The notes beneath the pieces are model-generated. The model made no database searches and was not told the origin of the DNA. It was given only the letters and a program-made list of their open reading frames with translations. DNA of 16,541 bases. It comes from Clostridia bacterium (GTDB lineage Bacteria; Bacillota; Clostridia; Oscillospirales; Acutalibacteraceae). Below, piece by piece: positions 6,551-13,979 of this stretch. The translations under genes were made by a program, and so were the position numbers. Each line of letters begins with the position of its first letter. The stretch's first letter is position 1. The stretch lies in assembly GCA_017382915.1 (NCBI GenBank), contig JAFNZJ010000136.1, positions 1 to 16,541 on the forward strand. Reading direction: 5' to 3'.

Positions 6551-6955
6551 CTATTTATTAAGTGTATCTTCGGTGCCTTTGTAAACAAAAAACTTACAAA
6601 ATAAAAATTCCAGCACAAAGTTGCTAATCATTGTAACACCTAAAACTATGTACTCATTTACACCTGCAGTTTCAGCCAGCTGACCAAGCCAGGTTGAAAG
6701 GGGAGTAAATATAAGGTAAAAGCCAAAAACCTTTAACATTGCTATTGGTACATTTGTTGCGGCCTTAAAGGTGTAACGGCGGTTAAAGGTAAAGTTCCAA
6801 AGAATTGAAAGTATAAGCGAAATTAAATATGCCGGCCAATATTCAAGCCTTGCAACCTCATTAAGCAGTGTGAATGAGCCTATTTGTATAACCCCTGCCG
6901 AAATTGAAAACAGGGTGAATTTAATCATTCTTAAAAGTTCTTTTTTTGAGTTCAT
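6551..6955 (-). CDS. GtrA-family membrane protein
   Basis: 134 residues with four predicted membrane helices, the standard GtrA layout and length. The first helix (about residues 12-31) carries the family-like pattern KFTLFSISAGVIQIGSFTLL. A central WNFTFNRRYTF motif (about residues 53-63) is the most recognisable GtrA signature. The last helix ends with FVLEFLFCKFFVYK. Family members are thought to help move polyprenyl-linked sugars across the membrane, or to assist glycosyltransferases that modify teichoic acids, O-antigen or arabinogalactan. It is last in the leftward operon, 14 bases after the HD-domain gene, with an AAAGGAGAAG ribosome binding site. A link to the Gpi18-like and YfhO genes on the other side of the shared promoter region is tempting but is inference. 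Confidence 0.85.
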   Translation of the reverse strand: MNSKKELLRMIKFTLFSISAGVIQIGSFTLLNEVARLEYWPAYLISLILSILWNFTFNRRYTFKAATNVPIAMLKVFGFYLIFTPLSTWLGQLAETAGVNEYIVLGVTMISNFVLEFLFCKFFVYKGTEDTLNK

Positions 6956-6969
6956 TTTGGCCTTCTCCT

Positions 6970-7545
6970 TTATTTCATACTTTCGTCAAGGCCCACATCA
7001 AAGGCAGGTACAAATTCCTTTAAAAATACATCTGCGGCGGGCAGGTTAAGTGCCTTTACCGCCTTTTCACTTGACTTTGCCGCCTTTTCAAATTCCTTAT
7101 TACCAAGTGATATTTCCTCACGGCATTTAATAAGGGCTGAAAATTTATCGGCCGCCTTAACATACTTTTCGGTCAGCTCATCGGGGCGGTGGCAGGGCAA
7201 AAAGTCATCCCTTAAATCTTCGGGGATAAGGTCTAAAAGCTTGTCCTCAGCGGCGGCTTCAATGCTTTTATAGGCCGCTTTTATTTCATCATTATAATAT
7301 TTAACGGGGGTGGGTAAATCACCCGTTATAACCTCGGCGGTGTCGTGGAACATTGCTGCAACCGCTACACGGTCGGGGTTAATATCCTCACCAAAACGGC
7401 GCTTTGCTATAACGGCCAGGCAGTGTGCAATAAAGGCCGTTTCAAGGGTATGCTCACTTAAGGTTTCGGGGCGCAGATTACGCATAAGCGCCCAGCGGTT
7501 TATGTATTTCATTCTAAAAAGCATTGCATAGTAATTACTTTTCAT
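6970..7545 (-). CDS. yfbR: YfbR-type HD-domain 5'-deoxynucleotidase
   Basis: 191 residues, close to the length of E. coli YfbR (199). The metal ligands of the HD fold are all present: H32 in LSEHTL, H67-D68 in AMFHDTAEV, and D133 in KAADKFSAL. The family-specific substrate residues R17-W18 (NRWALMRN), E71 and D76 (EVITGDLPTPVKYYN) are also present. It should dephosphorylate deoxyribonucleoside 5'-monophosphates in the cytoplasm with a divalent metal such as Co or Mn, influencing dNTP pools. It lies 11 bases after the dehydrogenase gene and has an AAGGAGAGG ribosome binding site. The C-terminal 60 residues are helical and diverge from E. coli. Another HD-hydrolase specificity is possible but unlikely given the motifs. 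Confidence 0.85.
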   Translation of the reverse strand: MKSNYYAMLFRMKYINRWALMRNLRPETLSEHTLETAFIAHCLAVIAKRRFGEDINPDRVAVAAMFHDTAEVITGDLPTPVKYYNDEIKAAYKSIEAAAEDKLLDLIPEDLRDDFLPCHRPDELTEKYVKAADKFSALIKCREEISLGNKEFEKAAKSSEKAVKALNLPAADVFLKEFVPAFDVGLDESMK

Positions 7546-7556
7546 TTTACCTCTCC

Positions 7557-8504
7557 TTAAACTATTCTGTTGCGTTGTTTTCCGTTTACAAAAGACTTGA
7601 TATTTTCGGCAATTTCATTTACACAGCGCACCCTTGATTCAAAGGCCCCCCAAGCCATATGTGGGGTTAAAATAACATTGGGCATTTCGCTAATACTAAC
7701 AAAGGGGCTATCACAAGGTAGCGGCTCAAGTGAATAAACATCGGTTGCAAAACCGCCAATAGCACCCGCCTTAACGGCATCGGCTACATCCTTTTCATTT
7801 GTAATGGCGCCGCGCGCCACATTTATAAGTATAGCATTATCCTTCATAACGGATAAGGTTTTTTTGTTTATAATTTCTTTGGTTTGGTCGGTAAGGGGCA
7901 GATGCAGTGAAATAATGTCCGACTCTTTACAAAGGGTTTCAAGGTCGGTGGTTTGGTACTCACTGTCGGGGGTACGCTTAAAGCAAATAACCCTGCAACC
8001 AAAGGCCTCAGCCACCTTGGCAACCTGCCTGCCTATATTACCAAGACCTACAACACCCCATGTTTTGCCATAAAGCTCGTGAAAAACGGGGGTCAAGCAG
8101 TTTTGCACACCGCTTGCGGTATATTTGCCCTGCCTTACATATTTTGCATATTCAGGCAGATGTGTCATAAGGGATAATGCCAATGTCACCGTTACCTGCG
8201 CTACTGAATGGGTTGAATAGCCCTTAACATTACAAACTGCAACACCCTTTTCCTTGGCGGCGGCGGTGTCAATGTTATCAAAGCCGGTTGCGGTAACGCA
8301 AATAAGCTTTAGCTTTGGCAGATTTTCAAGAATTTCTTTTGTAATTTTAACCTTGTTAAGTATTGCAACATCGCTGTTTTTAAGGCGGGTTACGACATCA
8401 TCACTTTCGGTGGTTTGGTATACAGTAAGGTTGCCCAGTGACTGCCAAACATCAAAGGTAATATCACTGCCTAAAGTAGCGGCATCCAAAACTGTAATGT
8501 CCAT
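7557..8504 (-). CDS. D-2-hydroxyacid dehydrogenase (hydroxypyruvate reductase-like)
   Basis: 315 residues from the ATG at 8504, chosen because AAGGTGG lies 9 bases upstream; a longer frame starting 11 codons earlier has no support. The fold is the standard one: a catalytic domain, an NAD-binding Rossmann insert with VVGLGNIGRQVA (G153-G158), and return to the catalytic domain. The triad is intact: R231 (INVARGAI), E260 (VYSLEPLP) and H282 (LTPHMAW). TGFDNID (about residues 74-80) is the usual substrate loop. The sequence most resembles glycerate dehydrogenase/hydroxypyruvate reductase members that reduce 2-keto acids with NADH. The exact substrate (hydroxypyruvate, glyoxylate or another 2-keto acid) cannot be read from motifs. 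It is the first gene of the leftward operon. Confidence 0.85.
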   Translation of the reverse strand: MDITVLDAATLGSDITFDVWQSLGNLTVYQTTESDDVVTRLKNSDVAILNKVKITKEILENLPKLKLICVTATGFDNIDTAAAKEKGVAVCNVKGYSTHSVAQVTVTLALSLMTHLPEYAKYVRQGKYTASGVQNCLTPVFHELYGKTWGVVGLGNIGRQVAKVAEAFGCRVICFKRTPDSEYQTTDLETLCKESDIISLHLPLTDQTKEIINKKTLSVMKDNAILINVARGAITNEKDVADAVKAGAIGGFATDVYSLEPLPCDSPFVSISEMPNVILTPHMAWGAFESRVRCVNEIAENIKSFVNGKQRNRIV

Positions 8505-8513
8505 AAAATATAC

Positions 8514-8520
8514 CCACCTT
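8514..8520 (-). promoter_or_regulatory. ribosome binding site fixing the dehydrogenase start
   Basis: AAGGTGG on the minus strand, 9 bases before the ATG at 8504. It lies inside the longer in-frame extension and so argues against that longer start. Confidence 0.6.
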
Positions 8521-8536
8521 CTTTTTAAATATTCCA

Positions 8537-8565
8537 TTGATTATTATACCAAAAACTGTTATAAT
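8537..8565 (+). promoter_or_regulatory. rightward sigma-A-like promoter for the glycosyltransferase-rsmE-pth-mfd operon
   Basis: TTGATT at 8537-8542 and TATAAT at 8560-8565, spaced by 17 bases. The start of transcription would fall near 8572, about 35 bases before the ATG at 8607. It occupies the same DNA as the leftward promoter. Confidence 0.65.
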
Positions 8566-8570
8566 ATCAA
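8543..8570 (-). promoter_or_regulatory. leftward sigma-A-like promoter for the dehydrogenase-yfbR-gtrA operon
   Basis: On the minus strand, TTGATA occupies 8565-8570 and TATAAT occupies 8543-8548, with a 16-base spacer. The start would fall near 8536, about 30 bases before the ATG at 8504. Its -10 abuts the rightward -35 and its -35 shares one base with the rightward -10. Confidence 0.65.
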
Positions 8571-8606
8571 GTGTAGATTTTTTTAAAACTTAAAGGGGGT
8601 GGCAAA

Positions 8607-9881
8607 ATGCAGCTTTCACTAAGCGGTAATATAAAAAGCAAAAAGTATACCGACCTTTTATTTTTAATGCTAATTTTTGCCGCCATACTTCGTTTTGCCA
8701 TTGGTGTTGGCTATTACAACCCGCAGGACACTTTATGGTATAAAGAGTGGGTGCTGGGTCTTAACAGTGGTCTGTTTGATATATATTCCCGCGCAGAGCA
8801 AATAAGCCTTGACTACCCGCCAATATACCTTTTCTTTTTAAGAATAACAGGCTTTGCTTATGATGCCTTTGGCGCCGAGGTTCACCCCTATGCCGATATG
8901 TTTTTAATGAAATTTTGGCCAATAGTAGGGGATGTTATTTGTGGACTTGCCCTGTATTTGGTCTTTAAGGCAAAAAGTCCCAAAACAGGTCTTATTGCGG
9001 CAGGTCTTTGGCTTTTTAACCCAACCACAATATTTAATAGTTCATTTTGGGGCCAAACCGATTCAATAATGTGCCTTATGCTTTTAATAAGCTTTGTTGC
9101 ACTTGAAGAAAATAAACCACTGCTTGCCTGCCTTTTATTTGCACTTAGCGGTATGACAAAATTCCAGTGCCTTTTCTTTACCCCCGTATTTTTAATGGAA
9201 CTGTTTGTACGCTTTAGACTTGCCAGCTTTTTAAAGGGCATAGCGGTAGCGGCCGTAACTGTTGCCGCGGTCTTTATTCCCTTTATGGTAGGGTCGGGCA
9301 ATCCTCTGCTGTTTTTTGATGTTTACCTAAAAGGTCAGGGTCAGTACCCTTTCTGTACACTAAATGCCTTTAATGTATATGGTATATTTGGTCTTAACTG
9401 GGTGGAGGATAATATAGGTCTTATTTCACTTCACACCATTAGCCTTGTTTTGGTGGCAGTTTCGGTCATTGGACTTATTGCGGTTTATGTCTTTGCTAAA
9501 AGACGCTCGGTATGGGTTTTAGGCTTTTTATTTATGAACACACTTTTTATGTTTATGACCCGTATGCATGAGCGGTACCAGTTTGTTGTTTTGGTATTTA
9601 TTCTTATGGCGGCTTTGGTGCATAAAAAGCGTAGCTTCTTTTACTGTTTTATTGGCATAAGCCTTATTACACTTATAAATCAGCTTGTTCCAATGTTTGC
9701 CTGGCGCAGTGAACAATCGGTATTTAATACCTATTATGGGCAGTTAATGCAAACATTTTCTGTGCTTAATGTAATCTTATATGTTATAAGCGGGGCGGTT
9801 GCCTTAAAATATCTTTTTGAAAAGGTACCCGAGGTAAGTCCTGCACCAAAATCTAATGAAGAAGGAGATGCAGCTTTATGA
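8607..9881 (+). CDS. multi-pass GT-C mannosyltransferase-like protein (Gpi18-related)
   Basis: 424 residues with about ten membrane helices. Typical GT-C features are visible: the first outer loop with YYNPQDTLWYKEW (putative catalytic D41), LDYPPIY (68-74), NSSFWGQTDSI (144-154) and RMHERYQF (319-326). LDYPP, FWGQxD and xHERY together mark the bacterial Gpi18-like mannosyltransferase group. It probably transfers a sugar from a polyprenyl-phosphate donor to an envelope acceptor on the outer face of the membrane; the sugar and acceptor are unknown. An AAAGGGGGTGG ribosome binding site precedes the ATG. The stop overlaps the YfhO start (ATGA), so the two are likely made together and perhaps act in one glycosylation pathway (inference). 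Confidence 0.78.
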   Translation: MQLSLSGNIKSKKYTDLLFLMLIFAAILRFAIGVGYYNPQDTLWYKEWVLGLNSGLFDIYSRAEQISLDYPPIYLFFLRITGFAYDAFGAEVHPYADMFLMKFWPIVGDVICGLALYLVFKAKSPKTGLIAAGLWLFNPTTIFNSSFWGQTDSIMCLMLLISFVALEENKPLLACLLFALSGMTKFQCLFFTPVFLMELFVRFRLASFLKGIAVAAVTVAAVFIPFMVGSGNPLLFFDVYLKGQGQYPFCTLNAFNVYGIFGLNWVEDNIGLISLHTISLVLVAVSVIGLIAVYVFAKRRSVWVLGFLFMNTLFMFMTRMHERYQFVVLVFILMAALVHKKRSFFYCFIGISLITLINQLVPMFAWRSEQSVFNTYYGQLMQTFSVLNVILYVISGAVALKYLFEKVPEVSPAPKSNEEGDAAL

Positions 9882-12589
9882 GTTTTACAGCCATTAAAAA
9901 CGGGGCGCTTGGCATAAAAAAAGAAAGATACCTTTCCACCTTTTTATTTGCACTGCTTACCGCCGCTGTAATCTTTATTCCTTTTATTATTTATGATAAG
10001 GGCTATTTCCTTTTTTATGGTGATTTTAATGTTCAGCAAATACCCTTTTATCAGCAGTGTCATGCCGCAATTCGCGCGGGCAATTTTGGCTGGAACTGGA
10101 ACACCGATTTAGGTGTAAATTTTATAGGCTCATATTCATTTTATACCTTGGGCAGTCCGTTTTTCTGGTTAACATTACCCTTTCCCAATGCTTGGGTACC
10201 TTATATGATGGGTCCGCTTTTGGTGCTTAAATTTGCCTGCAGCGCCCTTACCGCATACTGCTATATTCGCCGTTTTACCCGCACCCCCGAGGGGGCAAGG
10301 CTTGGCGCACTGCTTTATGCATTTTCGGGCTTTTCGGTTTATAATATTTTCTTTAACCATTTCCATGAGGCGATTGTTTTCTTCCCGCTTTTACTTCTTT
10401 CGGTTGAGCTACTAATTACCGAAAATCGTCGCGGATTTTTTGCCGCAATGGTTGCCATCACCGCCATTACCAACTATTTCTTCTTCTTTGGTATGGTTGT
10501 GTTTGTAGTAATATACTGGCTTGTAAGGGTATTTTCGGGTTGCTATAAAATGCGTTTTTCACGCTTTTTGTGGTTTGTTTTTGAGGCGGTTTTGGGACTT
10601 TTGATTTCGGCCGCAATAATACTGCCCACCTGCTATGCCGTTTTGGCCAATAGCCGAATTGGTGAAATTTCGGTAGGTTGGAATGCAATTATGTACGGTA
10701 AAGAACAAATTTACCTTAACATTTTAGAATGCTTTTTCTTCCCGCCCGATATTCCCGCAAGGCCTGTTTTCTTCCCCGATGCCGATGTTAAGTGGTCATC
10801 CCTTGGCGGATGGTTGCCACTGTTTTCTATGGTTGGCGTTTTTGCCTTTATGCAGCAAAAAAAGCATACCTGGCAGCGCCGTTTAATTGGTATATCAATC
10901 TTTATGGCACTTGTGCCTATACTCAACAGTGCATTTTATATGTTTAATGCGGCATATTATGCCCGTTGGTATTATATGCCAATACTGATTATGTCACTTA
11001 TGACCGTTCAGTGCACCGAAGATACCGAAATTCATTTTAAATCTCCCTATAAATGGGTAATGGGTATAACCTTGGCCGTCACACTTGTTTTCGGTCTTTT
11101 CCCGCGTGAGATTGAAAACGGTGAGATAACCAAGTGGGGGCTTTACACCAATGATGAAAGCTTTTACATCTACCGATTTATAGCAACCGCGGCAATAGCC
11201 ATTATTTCGCTTTTGGTACTTGGTATGCTGCTTATGATTCTTAAAAAGCAGCGCAAGCAGTTTTTCAAAACTGCAACGGCGATTGTCTGCATAATAAGTG
11301 TTATCTATTCGGTTTATTTTATTGGCACCGGCAAAAGTCACTCTTATGAGTCAGAGGTGGTTATCAACGACCTTATTGAGGCCGATATAACCCTGCCCGA
11401 TGATAAAGACACCTTTAGAATAGATGTTTTTGATGGCATTGATAATACAGGTATGTTTTTAGATTACCAAACCATAAATGCCTTCCATTCGGTTGTGCCC
11501 ACATCTGTTACCGAGTTTTGGGAGTATGTTGGTGAGGACAGGGGCGTAGCCAGTAGACCCACCACCGATTCCTATGCCACACGCAGTCTGCTTTCTGTTA
11601 AGTATTTACTTGTGCGTGAGGGTGGCGAAAGCTTTACCGATGAGCTTGGCGAGCCCAAAATGCCCGGCTTTGAATTTTTCAGCCACGAAAAGGGCTATGA
11701 TGTTTATGTAAATAATAACTACCTGCCAATGGGCTTTGCTTATGATTATTATATGACCACCGCCGAGGCCGATGAAATTGGCGAACAAAGCCGTTCAAAC
11801 GCCATGCTTAAAGCGGTGATGTTAAATGATGAGCAGGTTTTAAAATATGGTCGTTGGCTTAAAAATATTTCAGATTTTGAAATTGAGGAGCCAATTGAAA
11901 CTGCTGGTGATGAATCAATAGAAAATCAGACCGATACTTATGATGATTTTGAGGTTGATGTTCAAACATCCGAAGCCAGCACCGATGCGCTTGACAATTT
12001 TTATTACACTGCCGATGAACTGATTGCCGATACCTTGGCATTAAAGCAAAACGGCATAACCGATTTTGAAAAAACCAACCAAGGCTTTAGCGCTGAAATT
12101 ACCCTTGATAGTGATAACCTTGTGTTCTTCTCGGTACCCTTTGAGGATGGCTGGAGCGCAACGGTAAACGGTGTGCCTGTTTCGGTTGAAAGGGTTAATG
12201 TTGGCTTTATGGCGGTACCCGCCGCCAAGGGTCATAATAAAATTGTCTTTACCTATACTACACCCGGACTTGCGCTTGGCGTAAAAATCACCATAGTTGC
12301 TTTGGCGGTTTGGCTTGTTTACACCATAGTTTGCGGCGTGTTAAGTAAAAAGGGCAAAATGGCGGTTACAGAATATCCCGAAGGGGTAAAAATGCTTGAA
12401 AAATTTAAAGCAGATGTAGCCGAAGAGCTAATGCTTGAAGCCAATGAAAGCCGTGAGGCAGAGGACTATTTTGATATTGAACTGACAGATAGTGACCTTT
12501 ATGGCGATAATGAGGATATTGGTTTCAATCGCGGTTTTTGGATTAAGACCGATGAAGATGAAAATCCCTTAAATAATGAGGAAGAATAA
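9878..12589 (+). CDS. yfhO: YfhO-family membrane glycosyltransferase
   Basis: 903 residues. The N-terminal half (to about residue 485) has roughly a dozen membrane helices. The first outer loop contains FYGDFNVQQIPFYQQ (46-60, acidic D49), then NTDLGVNFIGSYSFYTLGSP (79-98); both are characteristic of YfhO. Residues about 485-800 form an outer beta-rich domain, followed by a last helix (about 800-822) and a tail of about 80 residues very rich in Asp and Glu. YfhO proteins in Bacillus and Listeria add sugars to lipoteichoic or wall teichoic acid outside the cell. The outer domain carries an acidic insert at about 668-705 that looks unstructured. It starts by ATGA overlap with the Gpi18-like gene and ends one base before the rsmE ATG. 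Confidence 0.85.
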   Translation: MSFTAIKNGALGIKKERYLSTFLFALLTAAVIFIPFIIYDKGYFLFYGDFNVQQIPFYQQCHAAIRAGNFGWNWNTDLGVNFIGSYSFYTLGSPFFWLTLPFPNAWVPYMMGPLLVLKFACSALTAYCYIRRFTRTPEGARLGALLYAFSGFSVYNIFFNHFHEAIVFFPLLLLSVELLITENRRGFFAAMVAITAITNYFFFFGMVVFVVIYWLVRVFSGCYKMRFSRFLWFVFEAVLGLLISAAIILPTCYAVLANSRIGEISVGWNAIMYGKEQIYLNILECFFFPPDIPARPVFFPDADVKWSSLGGWLPLFSMVGVFAFMQQKKHTWQRRLIGISIFMALVPILNSAFYMFNAAYYARWYYMPILIMSLMTVQCTEDTEIHFKSPYKWVMGITLAVTLVFGLFPREIENGEITKWGLYTNDESFYIYRFIATAAIAIISLLVLGMLLMILKKQRKQFFKTATAIVCIISVIYSVYFIGTGKSHSYESEVVINDLIEADITLPDDKDTFRIDVFDGIDNTGMFLDYQTINAFHSVVPTSVTEFWEYVGEDRGVASRPTTDSYATRSLLSVKYLLVREGGESFTDELGEPKMPGFEFFSHEKGYDVYVNNNYLPMGFAYDYYMTTAEADEIGEQSRSNAMLKAVMLNDEQVLKYGRWLKNISDFEIEEPIETAGDESIENQTDTYDDFEVDVQTSEASTDALDNFYYTADELIADTLALKQNGITDFEKTNQGFSAEITLDSDNLVFFSVPFEDGWSATVNGVPVSVERVNVGFMAVPAAKGHNKIVFTYTTPGLALGVKITIVALAVWLVYTIVCGVLSKKGKMAVTEYPEGVKMLEKFKADVAEELMLEANESREAEDYFDIELTDSDLYGDNEDIGFNRGFWIKTDEDENPLNNEEE

Positions 12590-13318
12590 ATGCCAAGATT
12601 TTTTAAACAAAATTTTGAACAAGAGCCCTTTATTGACGGGGCAGATGCCAAGCATATAGCCCGATCGCTTCGTATGCGTGTGGGTGAAAAGCTGGTGGTT
12701 AGTGATAGCAAAGGCACCGATTATAACTGCCAAATATCTGCCCTTACCGATGATAGGGTGGCGCTTGATATTTTAGAAAAAACTCCCTGCCAAAGTGAGC
12801 CCGATATTATAGTTACCCTTTGCACCTGCCTTTTAAAGGGTGATAAGTTTGAATCGGTTATTCGCCACTCGGTGGAGCTTGGTGTGGGTGAGATTTTACC
12901 CCTTATTTCCACCAACTGTGTATCCCGCCCCGATGCAAAGTCCCTTAAATCCAAGGGTGAGCGTTGGCAAAAAATTGCCAATGAGGCGGCAGGTCAGTGT
13001 GGCAGGGGCATACTTCCCACCGTGCTTCAGGCGACCGACATCACCGACCTTGCCAAAAGAATTGGTGAATACGATTTGGTGCTGTTTTTCTATGAGGCGG
13101 GCGGCGCCCCACTTGGTGAAACCCTTTGGGATAATGATAAAGCCAAAAAAATCGCAGTAATAACAGGACCCGAGGGTGGCTTTACCGCTAAGGAGGCCGA
13201 AATGCTAAGTGCCGCAGGCGCCAAAACCATATCTCTTGGAAAGCGCATACTTCGTGCCGAAACGGCACCACTTGCCGCACTTACGGGCATAATGCTTCTT
13301 ACCGATAATTTAGAATAA
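12590..13318 (+). CDS. rsmE: 16S rRNA (uracil1498-N3)-methyltransferase RsmE
   Basis: 242 residues, normal for RsmE. The N-terminal PUA-like domain has HIARSLRMRVGEKLVVSD (22-39). The SPOUT methyltransferase domain has KGDKFE (83-88), RWQKIANEAAGQCGR (125-139), GPEGGFTAKE (193-202) and LGKRILRAETAPLAAL (216-231), which form the knotted S-adenosylmethionine site. It methylates U1498 of 16S rRNA in the 30S subunit. The ATG follows the YfhO stop directly with no spacer, so translation depends on termination of yfhO or on sequence inside its end (GAGGAAGAA). All motifs are intact. Confidence 0.93.
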   Translation: MPRFFKQNFEQEPFIDGADAKHIARSLRMRVGEKLVVSDSKGTDYNCQISALTDDRVALDILEKTPCQSEPDIIVTLCTCLLKGDKFESVIRHSVELGVGEILPLISTNCVSRPDAKSLKSKGERWQKIANEAAGQCGRGILPTVLQATDITDLAKRIGEYDLVLFFYEAGGAPLGETLWDNDKAKKIAVITGPEGGFTAKEAEMLSAAGAKTISLGKRILRAETAPLAALTGIMLLTDNLE

Positions 13319-13329
13319 GGACAGTTTTT

Positions 13330-13938
13330 ATGAAGATGTTTTCAAAGTTTAAAAAAGCACCAAGCGGCGGCTTTGACTATATAATAGCGGGTCTTGGTAA
13401 CCCCGGTATGCAGTATGAAAAAACCCGCCACAATATAGGCTTTATGGCAATTGATGCCCTTTTAAAGGATTTAGGGGCAGATGCCAACCGCAATAAGTTT
13501 GACAGCCTTTATGCCGATGTAAAAATTGGTGATAGCCGTTGCCTTATTTTAAAGCCCCAAACATATATGAATAATTCCGGCAAGGCCATTAGTGCCGCCG
13601 CTTTATTTTATAAAGTGCCGATTTCAAATATAATAGTAATATCTGATGATGCCGCGTTGGATGTTGGACGACTTCGTATACGCTCAAAGGGTTCGGCAGG
13701 CGGTCATAACGGCCTTAAGGATATCATAGAATTATTAGGCTCAGAGGAATTTCCGCGCATTAAGCTTGGCGTTGGGCAAAAGCCCCACCCCGATTATGAT
13801 ATTAAAGACTGGGTGCTTGGCAAATTCCCAAAGGAGCAGGAAAAACCCCTTGCCGAAATTGTATCATTGGCGGCCGATGCCGTTAAGTGTTTGGTAAAGC
13901 TTGGCACCGACACCGCAATGAATAGATATAACCGATAA
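13330..13938 (+). CDS. pth: peptidyl-tRNA hydrolase
   Basis: 202 residues; the core is of normal length with an N-terminal extension of about 14 residues (MKMFSKFKKAPSGG). Catalytic and binding residues are present: N24 in AGLGNPG, H34 in TRHNIGF, N81 in TYMNNSG, D106/D107 in ISDDAAL, and the GSAGGHNGLKDI loop. The usual DDLDLPxG is altered to DDAALDVG, a mild variation. The enzyme frees tRNA from peptidyl-tRNAs dropped by the ribosome. It has an AAGGACAG ribosome binding site overlapping the rsmE stop and is followed by mfd, the classical Firmicutes order. Confidence 0.94.
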   Translation: MKMFSKFKKAPSGGFDYIIAGLGNPGMQYEKTRHNIGFMAIDALLKDLGADANRNKFDSLYADVKIGDSRCLILKPQTYMNNSGKAISAAALFYKVPISNIIVISDDAALDVGRLRIRSKGSAGGHNGLKDIIELLGSEEFPRIKLGVGQKPHPDYDIKDWVLGKFPKEQEKPLAEIVSLAADAVKCLVKLGTDTAMNRYNR

Positions 13939-13979
13939 GGTTAATATATTTTTCTAAGATTTTAATCTTGGGGGAAGCA

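Noticed and set aside
8888..9301. 137-codon minus-strand frame inside the Gpi18-like gene
   Set aside because: It is antisense to a well-supported membrane protein, has no family motif and no promoter.
13956..13969. AAGATTTTAATCTT as a terminator between pth and mfd
   Set aside because: Only about 5 bp of A/T-rich stem can form and it is followed by G residues, not a U-run; the mfd ribosome binding site lies right behind it.
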